Shown piece after piece: positions 13,992-21,790 of a stretch of 27,033 bases of DNA. Location of the stretch: contig DAIOFH010000046.1 in NCBI GenBank assembly GCA_036745875.1, positions 1-27,033 of the forward strand, written 5' to 3'. Under the pieces are notes generated by a model. That model was not told the origin of the DNA and ran no database searches. It was given only the letters and a program-made list of their open reading frames with translations. The DNA comes from DAIOFH01 sp036745875 (lineage in GTDB: Bacteria > Planctomycetota > SZUA-567). The position numbers and the translations under genes were made by a program. Positions within the stretch are counted from its first letter, which is position 1. The number at the start of each line of letters is the position of its first letter.

Positions 13992-14993
13992 ATGCGCGTT
14001 CTTGCCATTGGTGACAAGTTTATCCCCGCCGCCATGATGGAGCCGGGTTTTGCCGCCCTCAGGGATCTTGGCCATGAGGTCGTGGTGCGGGAATGGTACC
14101 ACACGGACATCAAATCGCTCCAGGCGGACAACCTGATAGTCGAGCAGCAGGGAGCCAATGCCATCGACCTCCCCGCCGACCTCGTGAGCGATATCGCCGA
14201 TTACGACATGCTTGTCGTGCAGTTCGCCCCCGTCGGCAGGGAACTGATCGCCAAGGCGAAAAAATTGAAATATATCGGCGTCCTCCGCGCCGGCACGGAA
14301 AATGCCGATCACGACGCAGCCAAGGCGGCAGGCATAGAAGTCATCGCCACCCCCGGAAGGAATGCCCGCGCCGTCGCCGAGTTCACCGTCGGCATGATCC
14401 TTTCGGAGATCAGGAACATCGCCCGCGCCAACGCAGCCATGAAGCAGGGGGACTTCCGCAAGTCTTTCCCCAATTCGGCCTGCATTCCGGAGATGCTCGG
14501 GAAAAAGGTCGGCCTCGTCGGCCTCGGCCACATCGGAGGTCTGGTCGCCAAGTTCCTGTCGTCGTTCGATTGCCATATCATTGTTTATGATCCTTATCTC
14601 GACAAGGCTCCTGCCTGCATCGCCAAGGTCGACAGTCTCGACGCTCTTCTGGCCGAAGCCGACATCGTCAGCATGCACATGCGCCTCACCGACAAGACGA
14701 AACACATGATCGGCGCGCGTGAAATCGCCATGATGAAGCCGACCAGCTACCTCATCAATACCGCCCGCTCCGGCCTAATCGACGAGGATGCCATGGTCAA
14801 GGCTCTACAGGAAAAGAAAATCATGGGCGCGGCCATCGATGTTTTCGAAAACGAACCGTTGCCCGCGGATTCGCCGATTCCGGCCCTCGACAACATCACG
14901 ATCACGCCGCACATGGCGGGTTCGACCCATGACGCGTTCGCCAACACGCCGGGGCTGTTCTGCCAGCGGTTTATCGCGAGCCATTTGTCGTAG
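13992..14993 (+). CDS. D-isomer-specific 2-hydroxyacid dehydrogenase
   Basis: A 333-residue NAD(P)-dependent enzyme of the phosphoglycerate/glyoxylate/hydroxypyruvate reductase superfamily. The nucleotide-binding loop is G177-L-G-H-I-G182, followed by acidic VYDPY, which favours NAD(H). The catalytic set Arg259 (NTARSG), Glu288 (FENEP) and His307 (TPHMAG) is complete. There is no C-terminal ACT domain, so it is not long-type SerA. The substrate is unknown; in this operon it could reduce glyoxylate or hydroxypyruvate, or oxidise a hydroxyacid arising from the aldehyde released by the aldolase. ATG at 13992 has AGGAG seven bases upstream; an upstream ATG at 13974 would add six residues. It lies 266 bp after the aldolase and 28 bp before the kinase. 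Confidence 0.9.
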   Translation: MRVLAIGDKFIPAAMMEPGFAALRDLGHEVVVREWYHTDIKSLQADNLIVEQQGANAIDLPADLVSDIADYDMLVVQFAPVGRELIAKAKKLKYIGVLRAGTENADHDAAKAAGIEVIATPGRNARAVAEFTVGMILSEIRNIARANAAMKQGDFRKSFPNSACIPEMLGKKVGLVGLGHIGGLVAKFLSSFDCHIIVYDPYLDKAPACIAKVDSLDALLAEADIVSMHMRLTDKTKHMIGAREIAMMKPTSYLINTARSGLIDEDAMVKALQEKKIMGAAIDVFENEPLPADSPIPALDNITITPHMAGSTHDAFANTPGLFCQRFIASHLS

Positions 14994-15021
14994 TTATTTT
15001 CGGGTGCGGAGGAAAAGAAGA

Positions 15022-16527
15022 ATGAGCAAACGGTATTTTCTCGGTCTCGACAACGGCGGCACCATGACCAAGGCTGCGCTGTTGGACATGGAAACGAAAA
15101 GCTTCATCGCCGTCGCGGCCGGCAAAACCGAAATGCTGATGCCCGCCCCGGACCGCACCGAGAAAAATTTCGAAGTCATCTGGCAGGCAAATGTCGACAT
15201 GATCCGCCGGGTCGTCACTGATTCGAAAATCGACCCGAAAGACATCGGCGGCATCGCCATCACCGGTCACGGTAATGGCCTCTACCTTTCCGACGCCAAC
15301 GGCCATCAGGCTTACAACGGCATAGTCTCCACTGACACCCGCGCCGATACCTACGCCGAAGCCTGCCGCACCTCCGGCGCTTTTGCCAAGAATCTTCCCT
15401 TGACCACCCAGTCGATCTGGGGCGGCCAGCCGCCGATGCTCCTGCAGTGGCTGAAGGACCATGATCCGGATGCCTTGAAGAGAACGCGCTGGATTTTCCT
15501 CATCAAGGACATGATCCGCTTCCGGATGACAGGCGAGGCCTGTTCGGAAAAAACCGATTTTTCCGGAGCAAGCCTTCTGAACAACCAGACCGCGCAGTTT
15601 GACGACGAAATCCTCAAGAATTTCGGCCTCCTGGACCTCAAGGACAAGATTGCGCCACTCAAGGATTCGCACGACTGCTGCGGCTATGTGCTGAAGGATG
15701 TGGCCGAGGCGACCGGCCTTGCAGAAGGCACCCCGGTGTTTGGCGGCATCATGGACATCAATTCCTGCTGCGTCGCGTCGGGTGTCGTGGACGCCACGCG
15801 TTCGAGCCTTATCGGCGGCACCTGGAGCATCAACCAGTACATCAGCCGAACGCCGGTCGTCGACCCCGGCCTGTTCATGGACACCCTGTATTGTATGCCC
15901 GGCTGGTACCTGATCACCGAAGCCAGCCCTACCGGTGCAAGCAATCTCGAATGGTTTGTCACCAACATCCTCTCGGAGTCGCGCGAAAGTTGCAGGATGC
16001 GCGGTATTTCCATTTACGACCGCTGCGAGGAAATGCTTGCCGAAACAAAAGCTGACGCCGAGGTGGTGTTTGTTCCGTACCTTTTCAGTTCGCACCAAAT
16101 CGATACGGCTTCCGCCTGTTTCCTCGGCCTCAAGTCGTACCACGGCATCGCAAATATGACCAGGGCGGTGTATGAGGGGGTTTGTTTTTCGCACCGCTAC
16201 CATATGGAACGGTTGAAGGCCTTCGGCGACACTTCGGAAGCGATCCGCATTTCCGGCGGCGTCGCCAAATCGCGGGTCATGCTCCAGATGTTCGCGGACA
16301 TCCTCGGCAAGCCGGTGGAAACGACATACGGCGACGAGCTTGGCATTCTCGGCACCCTGATGAGCGCCCTTGTCGGCTCGGGGGCCTGCGCCGACTACCA
16401 TGATGCGGTGAAACAGCTCGTTCGCGTCAAGGACGTGGTCCAGCCGAACTCGGCGGTGAAGGATTGCTACGACGAAAAATTCGCGCGCTACAAGAAGGTC
16501 GTCGAGACCCAGGGGCTGTTGGTGTAG
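15022..16527 (+). CDS. FGGY-family carbohydrate kinase (xylulokinase/LyxK-like)
   Basis: A 501-residue sugar kinase of normal FGGY length. It transfers phosphate from ATP to a sugar or polyol in the cytoplasm. The N-terminal phosphate motif is GLDNGGTMTKAALLD (Asp10). An ITGHGNGLYLSD segment resembles the L-xylulose kinase (LyxK) branch. The general-base aspartate is expected at Asp245 in GGIMDINSC, and the C-terminal adenosine motif is RISGGVAKS. The exact sugar is not readable; a ketose is most likely given the neighbouring epimerase and aldolase. GGAGG about nine bases upstream fixes the start. It follows the dehydrogenase by 28 bp and precedes importer 1 after a 194-bp gap, so the gene order is enzymes first, transport second. 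Confidence 0.9.
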   Translation: MSKRYFLGLDNGGTMTKAALLDMETKSFIAVAAGKTEMLMPAPDRTEKNFEVIWQANVDMIRRVVTDSKIDPKDIGGIAITGHGNGLYLSDANGHQAYNGIVSTDTRADTYAEACRTSGAFAKNLPLTTQSIWGGQPPMLLQWLKDHDPDALKRTRWIFLIKDMIRFRMTGEACSEKTDFSGASLLNNQTAQFDDEILKNFGLLDLKDKIAPLKDSHDCCGYVLKDVAEATGLAEGTPVFGGIMDINSCCVASGVVDATRSSLIGGTWSINQYISRTPVVDPGLFMDTLYCMPGWYLITEASPTGASNLEWFVTNILSESRESCRMRGISIYDRCEEMLAETKADAEVVFVPYLFSSHQIDTASACFLGLKSYHGIANMTRAVYEGVCFSHRYHMERLKAFGDTSEAIRISGGVAKSRVMLQMFADILGKPVETTYGDELGILGTLMSALVGSGACADYHDAVKQLVRVKDVVQPNSAVKDCYDEKFARYKKVVETQGLLV

Positions 16528-16721
16528 CAGTTGCTAGGGAATAGTTAATAGTTCTGGAAATTCTCAAATGAAAAACCCGCTCGCTTCCTCTCGCTCACCA
16601 GTAGCGAGTAGGGTAGGGATGATATGCGCCTTTTGCCAAAATCATTATTAACCATCAACCGTTGACTATGAATGCGGCATGGGCCGCATATCGATATCGA
16701 TCGCAGTATAAGGAGAACGGT
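16528..16721 (+). other. Intergenic region before importer 1 with hairpins and a 12-bp palindrome
   Basis: The 194-bp gap holds a tandem 7-nt repeat AATAGTT (16540-16553), a hairpin CTCGCT/AGCGAG (16590-16608), a hairpin TGCGGC/GCCGCA (16673-16688), and directly after it the perfect palindrome ATCGATATCGAT (16690-16701) just before the AAGGAG ribosome site. A TTGACT at 16662 has no convincing -10. It may hold a second promoter or regulator site for the transporter genes, but nothing is decisive. Confidence 0.35.
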
Positions 16722-17960
16722 ATGTCGAGAAACAAGATGCGTATTATAGGAGCATGTCTGGCGCTGGTCATGGCCGTCACCGCTGTCGCCTCCACCAGGG
16801 CGACCGCCGGTGAAAAAGACGTGTTCGTCGCTCAGGTCGCATGGGGCCTGGACGATATTTTCTTCCAAACAGTCCAAGACGGCTTGAAGTATAAGATGGA
16901 AGACCTTTCCAAGGAACACGGCTACAAATTCGACCGCAACCTTCGCGGCTCCAACGATCCGGGACAACAGGTCACCATGCTCGAGTCCCTTCTCGCGCTG
17001 AACCCCAACTTCATGGTGTTCTGTTCCGTGGACTCCAACCTGATCGGCCCCGTCAGGCAGTACAATTCACGTAACATCCCCGTCATTTGCAACAACGTCA
17101 CCATCTACGGCGGCAAGCATACCTTTGTCGCCTTCGACAACGTCATCGCCGGCCAGACCTGCGCCAACTCCCTCATCAAGCTCATGAACGACCGCTACGG
17201 CCCCACCCCCGCCGATTGGATCAAGGCCGGCGGCGTCATCGTCCAACTCACCGGCGACCTCAAGATGTCCGCCGCGCAGGAACGCAAAAAAGGCTTTGAA
17301 GACATCATGCTCCCCATCGTCGAAGCCAACCCCGGCCTCAAGCTGGTCACCGAAGAAGCCAAGTGGAACGCCGACCTCGCCTATAAGGCCATGATCAGCT
17401 TCCACACCCAGTACGGCAACAAGGTCATCGGCGTCTATACCCACGACGACACCTCTTCCATCGGCGGCGTTTGGCCCGCTCTGGCCGCTTCCGGCCGTGG
17501 TTTCCTCACCGACCAGGAAGGCCACGTCCCCACCGTCTGCATCGACGGCACCACCGCCGCCCTCCAGATGGTCCGCGAAAAGAAGATCGACGCCATTACC
17601 GTCCAGCCCGCCTGGGGCGAAGGCGAAGTCATCGCCATGCTCATCGACGCCATCAACATGAAGGGCGAATCCGCCATCGCCAAGGTCGGCGACGTCCTTT
17701 ATGCCGATGAAAATCGTCCGTTGATCATGGACCTCATCCCCGACCAGTTCACCGCCGAAGAACACGCCAAGGGCGGCAAGCCGGTGTGGGCTCCTGTCGA
17801 AGTCTGCGAAGGCAAGGTCACCTACGGTTCCTGGGACGGCGTCTGGTACAAGACCAACTCCACCTCGGTCGTTCCGTTCGACTACCCGGCCGACTCCAAG
17901 CTTCTTTGGGGCAACTTCTGGGGTTATCTCAAGGAAGGCAAGTGGCCCTGGGATAAGTAA
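16722..17960 (+). CDS. ABC importer 1: periplasmic sugar-binding protein
   Basis: A 412-residue secreted binding protein of the ribose/galactose-type (Peripla_BP_4) group. A Sec signal peptide is clear: basic MSRNKMR, hydrophobic core, cleavage likely after Ala29 (ATA before GEK). The mature part shows the type I binding fold, with VFCSVDSNLIGPVRQYNSRNIPVI and VQLTGDLKMSAAQERKKGFED. It is longer than usual for the group (about 300-350) because of an extra C-terminal segment rich in aromatic residues that ends in KWPWDK. There is no lipobox cysteine, so it is probably a soluble periplasmic protein. AAGGAG upstream supports the start. The ligand is unknown. A stem-loop follows before the ATPase gene, suggesting this protein is made in excess over the membrane subunits. 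Confidence 0.88.
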   Translation: MSRNKMRIIGACLALVMAVTAVASTRATAGEKDVFVAQVAWGLDDIFFQTVQDGLKYKMEDLSKEHGYKFDRNLRGSNDPGQQVTMLESLLALNPNFMVFCSVDSNLIGPVRQYNSRNIPVICNNVTIYGGKHTFVAFDNVIAGQTCANSLIKLMNDRYGPTPADWIKAGGVIVQLTGDLKMSAAQERKKGFEDIMLPIVEANPGLKLVTEEAKWNADLAYKAMISFHTQYGNKVIGVYTHDDTSSIGGVWPALAASGRGFLTDQEGHVPTVCIDGTTAALQMVREKKIDAITVQPAWGEGEVIAMLIDAINMKGESAIAKVGDVLYADENRPLIMDLIPDQFTAEEHAKGGKPVWAPVEVCEGKVTYGSWDGVWYKTNSTSVVPFDYPADSKLLWGNFWGYLKEGKWPWDK

Positions 17961-18023
17961 TATAAAGCATTTCGCAGTTGAAGCAGCATCTCTCTGAAAG
18001 AAGACCCGCAGAACTTCCGCAAA

Positions 18024-18055
18024 CGGGGCGGCGCGACGCCTCCTGCGCCGTCCCG
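18024..18055 (+). terminator. Intercistronic stem-loop after binding protein 1
   Basis: An 11-bp stem (one G-T pair), 18024-18034 with 18045-18055, and a 10-nt loop. There is no T-run after it, so it is more likely an mRNA-stabilising or partial-termination element than a full terminator. It lies in the 152-bp gap between the binding protein and ATPase genes of importer 1. Confidence 0.5.
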
Positions 18056-18112
18056 AGAACGGAAATTCGTACCGCCGCAAACAGTGGAAAAAATAAATGA
18101 AAGGCGTTCCCC

Positions 18113-19657
18113 ATGTCGCCGGACAAATCCGAATCCCTGAGAATCAAAGGCATTTCCAAACGCTATCCCGGCGTCGTCGCATTGGATGAAGTCGACCTGG
18201 TATTGAGAAAAGGCGAAATACACGGCCTTGTCGGCAAGAACGGGGCCGGCAAATCCACAGTGGTCAAGGTCATCTACGGTGTGACGAATGCGGACGCCGG
18301 CACCATCGAAGTTCGGGGTCCGTCCGGAGAAGTCAGGACGGCCGACATCGCAAGCCACAGTCCCATCACCGCCCGCGAACTCGGCGTCTATATGGTTCCC
18401 CAGGAGCCGGTGTTTGCCCTCGACCTTTCCATCGAGGAAAACTTCTTCATGGCCAACCCGATCATGAAGGGCGTATTCACGATGGACCGCAAGGAAATGC
18501 GCGACCGCACCATCAAGTGCATGCGCGATTTCCACCTCGATTTTTCCCCGGACACCAAGGTCGGCGATGTGCCGATGGAAGACCGGCACCTTCTCTACAC
18601 CGCCCTTGTCGTGGACCTTTTCCCCAGTGAAGTCGTCCTTCTCGACGAAGTGACCTCTGCATTGAGGAAAGACAAATGCGACATCCTTTTCGACTACCTC
18701 GACCGCATCAAGCATGAAAAAGCCATTGTCCTCATCACCCACCGCATCAAGGAAGTCCTTGAATTCTGCGATCTGGTGACGGTGTTCAGGAATGGCAGGA
18801 AGATCGTCACCGACGACGTAAAGAACCTCGACGCCAAAAAGCTCTCAAACCTAATCGTCGGCGAAAACGTCGAGATTCCCCAGTTCGACCAAGCCAATTA
18901 CATCGACTACGACAACAAACCGGAACCTATCCTGGTTGCGGAAAAACTCGGTCATGCGCCGTATTTCCAGGACATCTCCTTCAAGCTTTATGAAGGCGAA
19001 ATCCTCGGAATCACCGGCCTTGTCGAATCCGGCGTCACCCAGATGATGCGCTGCATCACAGGGGTTGAACAACGGACGGCGGGCAGCCTCGTCTACAAGG
19101 GGCAGGAGATCAGGAACCTGACCCCGGAGACCGCCCTCGACTTAGGCATCGCCTACGGCACCAACGACCGCTTGAACGAAGGCAATTTCCCCGACCTGAA
19201 CATCATGGACAACATCAATGTCTGTGTCTGGCCGAGAATCTCCAAACCGCCCTTCGGCTTTATCAGCCGCGAAGAGGAAATGGCCAATTACCAGAATGCG
19301 ATTAAAAGCTTCAACCTGAAAAGCCATTCCCCCGCGGCCGGCATCCTCACCCTTTCGGGCGGCAATCAACAGAAATCCATTCTGACGCGTCTTATCGCGA
19401 CGGACGCCTCGGTGTATGTTTTCGACGAACCCACCAAAGGTATAGACGTCGGCGCGGTCTATGAAATCCTCCGCTATCTCAGGCTGAACATCGTCTCCGG
19501 GAGCCGCGGCGTCATCGTCAACCTGTCGAGTATCGAAGAGTTGATGCTGATCTGCGACCGTGTCATAACGGTCGTCGACGGCCGGGTCGCCTCGGAGTTC
19601 GTCCGGGCCGGCTTCACCGAAGACGCCATTTTCCGCTCCATCCAGGGTGTGGGTTGA
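18113..19657 (+). CDS. ABC importer 1: double-domain sugar ATPase with a degenerate half
   Basis: A 514-residue RbsA/MglA-type ATPase with two nucleotide-binding domains. NBD1 has Walker A GKNGAGKST (41-49), Q-loop Gln97 and H-loop His210, but its ABC signature is replaced by VPMEDRH (153-159) where LSxxDQQ is usual, and Walker B reads LLDEV rather than LDEP. NBD2 has the lysine-less Walker A normal for this family (GLVESGVTQ, 302-310), an intact LSGGNQQK (414-421) and VFDEPTKGID. One composite ATP site (NBD1 Walker A with NBD2 signature) is therefore intact and the other is degenerate on both sides. AAAGG eight bases upstream supports ATG at 18113. The permease gene follows after 53 bp. Confidence 0.92.
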   Translation: MSPDKSESLRIKGISKRYPGVVALDEVDLVLRKGEIHGLVGKNGAGKSTVVKVIYGVTNADAGTIEVRGPSGEVRTADIASHSPITARELGVYMVPQEPVFALDLSIEENFFMANPIMKGVFTMDRKEMRDRTIKCMRDFHLDFSPDTKVGDVPMEDRHLLYTALVVDLFPSEVVLLDEVTSALRKDKCDILFDYLDRIKHEKAIVLITHRIKEVLEFCDLVTVFRNGRKIVTDDVKNLDAKKLSNLIVGENVEIPQFDQANYIDYDNKPEPILVAEKLGHAPYFQDISFKLYEGEILGITGLVESGVTQMMRCITGVEQRTAGSLVYKGQEIRNLTPETALDLGIAYGTNDRLNEGNFPDLNIMDNINVCVWPRISKPPFGFISREEEMANYQNAIKSFNLKSHSPAAGILTLSGGNQQKSILTRLIATDASVYVFDEPTKGIDVGAVYEILRYLRLNIVSGSRGVIVNLSSIEELMLICDRVITVVDGRVASEFVRAGFTEDAIFRSIQGVG

Positions 19658-19710
19658 TTGATGTGATGACCATGCCGTTTTTTCGAATCGAACGTAAAGG
19701 ATAATACCCT

Positions 19711-20673
19711 ATGAAATCCCGTTCCCTTTTGGCCCTCGCCTTCACCGACTACGTCGTATGGGTGCTTTTGGTCATCCTCATTCTCTGCGGCTGGATGTAT
19801 GAACCCCGGTTCGTCTCCTCTATGAACCTCCTGAACATCATCAGCCACACCGCTCCCCTGGCCATGATGGTTTTCGGATTGTCTCTTCTCCTGATGATAG
19901 GGCGTATCGACCTGTCGATGGAGTCGACCTTCGCCATCGCCCCCATTGTCGCCAACCTGCTGGTCATGCGCTGGTGGGGCGGCCTGCCGGACTTCCTCTC
20001 CATCCCCATCTGCATCGGCGTAGGCTGTTTGGTCGGCTATTTCAACGGCTATTTGTCGGTGAAATTGGGGGTCTCGGACTTCCTGGTCGGCCTTGCCATG
20101 CTGCTGTTCCTCCGGGGCATCGTCAAATACCTTATCCCTGAAGGCCTCTACACCATCCCGGACAGCTTCATCTACCTCGGCAACAAGCGCCTCATGGATG
20201 GCCAGCTGCCGATGACGATTATCGTTTTGATCATTGTCACCGTCATTTTTTACCTGTATACTAAGAAGCGTCCTTTCGGCCGCCAGCTCCTGGCGACCGG
20301 TTCGAACCGCGAAGCCGCCTTTATCAGCGGCATCAATACGAGCCGCGTGCAGATCACCGCGTTCGTGGTATCGGGCGGCATGGCCGCGTTCGCCGGCATG
20401 CTCACCGCCGGCCGCCAGATGTCCTGCACCAACGGCATGGGCGAAGGAAACATCATGGTCGTTCTCGCAGCTACGGTCCTTGGCGGCGTAGTCATGACCG
20501 GCGGTCGCGGCACCATCATCGGCGCCCTCGGCGGCGCGTTGGTTTTGCAGACCCTTGAAAATCTTCTTACCATCGTCAACGTCAACCCTTTCCTGCAGGA
20601 CGCGGTGTTCGGCTTCATCCTGCTGGCAGCCATCGTCTTCCAGGGCGTGAGGGTCAACTCGACGCGGCGCTAA
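19711..20673 (+). CDS. ABC importer 1: inner-membrane permease (RbsC type)
   Basis: A 320-residue permease of the BPD_transp_2 family with about eight to ten hydrophobic helices. Family landmarks are LLMIGRIDLS in the first third and the cytoplasmic coupling segment ATGSNREAAFISGINTSRVQ before VVSGGMAAFAGML. It would form a homodimeric channel driven by the preceding ATPase and fed by binding protein 1. The ribosome site AAAGGA lies about ten bases before the ATG. Length is normal. A partly palindromic stem-loop follows before the epimerase gene. Confidence 0.93.
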   Translation: MKSRSLLALAFTDYVVWVLLVILILCGWMYEPRFVSSMNLLNIISHTAPLAMMVFGLSLLLMIGRIDLSMESTFAIAPIVANLLVMRWWGGLPDFLSIPICIGVGCLVGYFNGYLSVKLGVSDFLVGLAMLLFLRGIVKYLIPEGLYTIPDSFIYLGNKRLMDGQLPMTIIVLIIVTVIFYLYTKKRPFGRQLLATGSNREAAFISGINTSRVQITAFVVSGGMAAFAGMLTAGRQMSCTNGMGEGNIMVVLAATVLGGVVMTGGRGTIIGALGGALVLQTLENLLTIVNVNPFLQDAVFGFILLAAIVFQGVRVNSTRR

Positions 20674-20683
20674 GGTTAATCCT

Positions 20684-20720
20684 GACCGGCCTCGCGCCTC
20701 CGGCGTGCCGGTCATTTTTG
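20684..20720 (+). terminator. Stem-loop with T-run between permease 1 and epimerase
   Basis: A 7-bp stem GACCGGC (20684-20690) with GCCGGTC (20707-20713), a 16-nt GC-rich loop, then ATTTTTG. It looks like a leaky terminator or processing site inside the operon, since the epimerase ATG follows 18 bp later on the same strand. Confidence 0.5.
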
Positions 20721-20737
20721 TAATGAAAGGACATAGC

Positions 20738-21604
20738 ATGGAATTCAAGTTCGGCGTGGATTCGTTCATCTGGGCGGAAATGTTCACGGAAAAGGATCTT
20801 TGGATAATCGCCAAGGCGCGTGAAATCGGCTTCGACTACATGGATTTCGCAATCGCCAGCCCGCAGACCTTCCCCACGGACAAGGTCAAGGCCGAGATCG
20901 AAAAGCACAACATCATCCCGGTCACCACGACTACACTCAACGCCACCAATAACGTCGCGTCCCCGGACGCAGCAGTCCGCAAGGTCGGGGAGGACTCACT
21001 GAAGCTGCTTGTCGACATCAACTACAAGCTCGGCTCCAAAATCCTCGCCGGCGTCAATTACGGCGGTTGGGGCTGCCTTTCCGGCAAGCCCCCGTCAAAG
21101 GACGAATACAAATGGTCGGCGGACGTTATGCGTTCCGTCTGCGAATACGCGCAGAAGACCGGGACGGGCGACCTTACCCTCGCGGTCGAAGCGGTCAACC
21201 GTTTCGAGACGCACCTGATCAACACGGCGGAGCAGGCGGTTGAGTATTGCAAACTCGTCAATATGCCGAACATCAAGGTTCACCTCGACTGCTTCCACAT
21301 GAACATCGAGGAAACATCCTATCGCGACGCCGTCATGACCTGCGGCAAGGAATACCTCGGCTATGTCCACGTGAACGAATCCAACCGCGGCGTTCCCGGC
21401 ACCGGCAGGGTGCCGTGGGTCGAGTTCTTCACCGCCCTCAAGGAAGTCGGTTATTTCAAGCCGCTGGTTATCGAGTCCTTCGACCCCAACTTCGAGGAAC
21501 TGGCGAAGAACTGCGCCATCTGGCGCAAGTTTACCGACACCGGCGAAGAACTCGCCATCCAGGGTCTTGCCAACCTCAAGAAGATTGCGGCGACAATCAA
21601 ATAA
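20738..21604 (+). CDS. Sugar epimerase of the D-tagatose/D-psicose 3-epimerase family
   Basis: A 288-residue TIM-barrel enzyme, the usual length of D-tagatose/D-psicose 3-epimerases. It should interconvert ketoses at C3 using a metal. The metal ligands expected from the family occur in order: Glu151 (VEAVNRFE), Asp184 (HLDCFHMN), His211 (VHVNESNRG) and Glu246 (VIESFD). His187 and Arg217 match substrate-binding residues. The HLDCFHMNIEE block is characteristic of this branch rather than of IolE or xylose isomerases. Exact ketose preference cannot be read. AAAGGA upstream supports ATG at 20738. It sits between the two ABC importers, so it probably acts on a free imported or oxidised ketose before the FGGY kinase. 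Confidence 0.88.
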   Translation: MEFKFGVDSFIWAEMFTEKDLWIIAKAREIGFDYMDFAIASPQTFPTDKVKAEIEKHNIIPVTTTTLNATNNVASPDAAVRKVGEDSLKLLVDINYKLGSKILAGVNYGGWGCLSGKPPSKDEYKWSADVMRSVCEYAQKTGTGDLTLAVEAVNRFETHLINTAEQAVEYCKLVNMPNIKVHLDCFHMNIEETSYRDAVMTCGKEYLGYVHVNESNRGVPGTGRVPWVEFFTALKEVGYFKPLVIESFDPNFEELAKNCAIWRKFTDTGEELAIQGLANLKKIAATIK

Positions 21605-21626
21605 GGTCTGCTCCAAAGGAATTTCT

Positions 21627-21664
21627 CCACAGTCGAATGCGGTTTTTTCGGCTGTGGGGTTTTT
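21627..21664 (+). terminator. Rho-independent terminator after the epimerase gene
   Basis: An 11-bp stem (one T-G pair), 21627-21637 with 21647-21657, a 9-nt loop, then GG and a run of Ts to 21664. It would end the first transcription block (aldolase to epimerase), at least partly, and separates it from importer 2. Confidence 0.72.
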
Positions 21665-21733
21665 CCCGCGTATTTCAACGCATTCCAATCCGCAGGGATG
21701 AGGGGGCGCATAGCCCCAGGGGAAAATGATCAG

Positions 21734-21757
21734 ACAATCCGGAATGTTCCGGATTGT
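21734..21757. promoter_or_regulatory. Perfect 24-bp palindrome upstream of importer 2
   Basis: Perfect inverted repeat with 11-bp arms (left arm ACAATCCGGAA) around a 2-bp centre, ending 33 bp before the binding-protein ATG. A 2-nt loop is too tight for a clean RNA hairpin of full length, which favours a dimeric protein operator, though a shortened hairpin is possible. No convincing -35/-10 pair was seen close by. Confidence 0.45.
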
Positions 21758-21790
21758 GGGGGGATTCATTTCTTTAAGGGAGTCACAATC

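Noticed and set aside
14971..16401. Open frame of 476 codons on the minus strand opposite the FGGY kinase
   Set aside because: Antisense shadow of a clearly recognised kinase; no motif and no ribosome site.
16662..16691. Promoter starting at TTGACT upstream of importer 1
   Set aside because: A good -35, but no acceptable -10 at 16-18 bp; the sequence there is the GC hairpin and palindrome.
18024..18055. Riboswitch ahead of the importer 1 ATPase
   Set aside because: Only one simple stem-loop is present and it lacks the multi-helix junction expected of an aptamer; treated as an intercistronic hairpin.
17067..18080. Open frame of 337 codons on the minus strand opposite binding protein 1
   Set aside because: Low-complexity Gly/Asp/Val composition typical of an antisense shadow; no family resemblance.
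19474..20814. Open frame of 446 codons on the minus strand opposite permease 1
   Set aside because: Hydrophilic, His/Asp/Glu-rich complement of membrane-helix codons; spans the ATPase-permease junction and a terminator hairpin; shadow.
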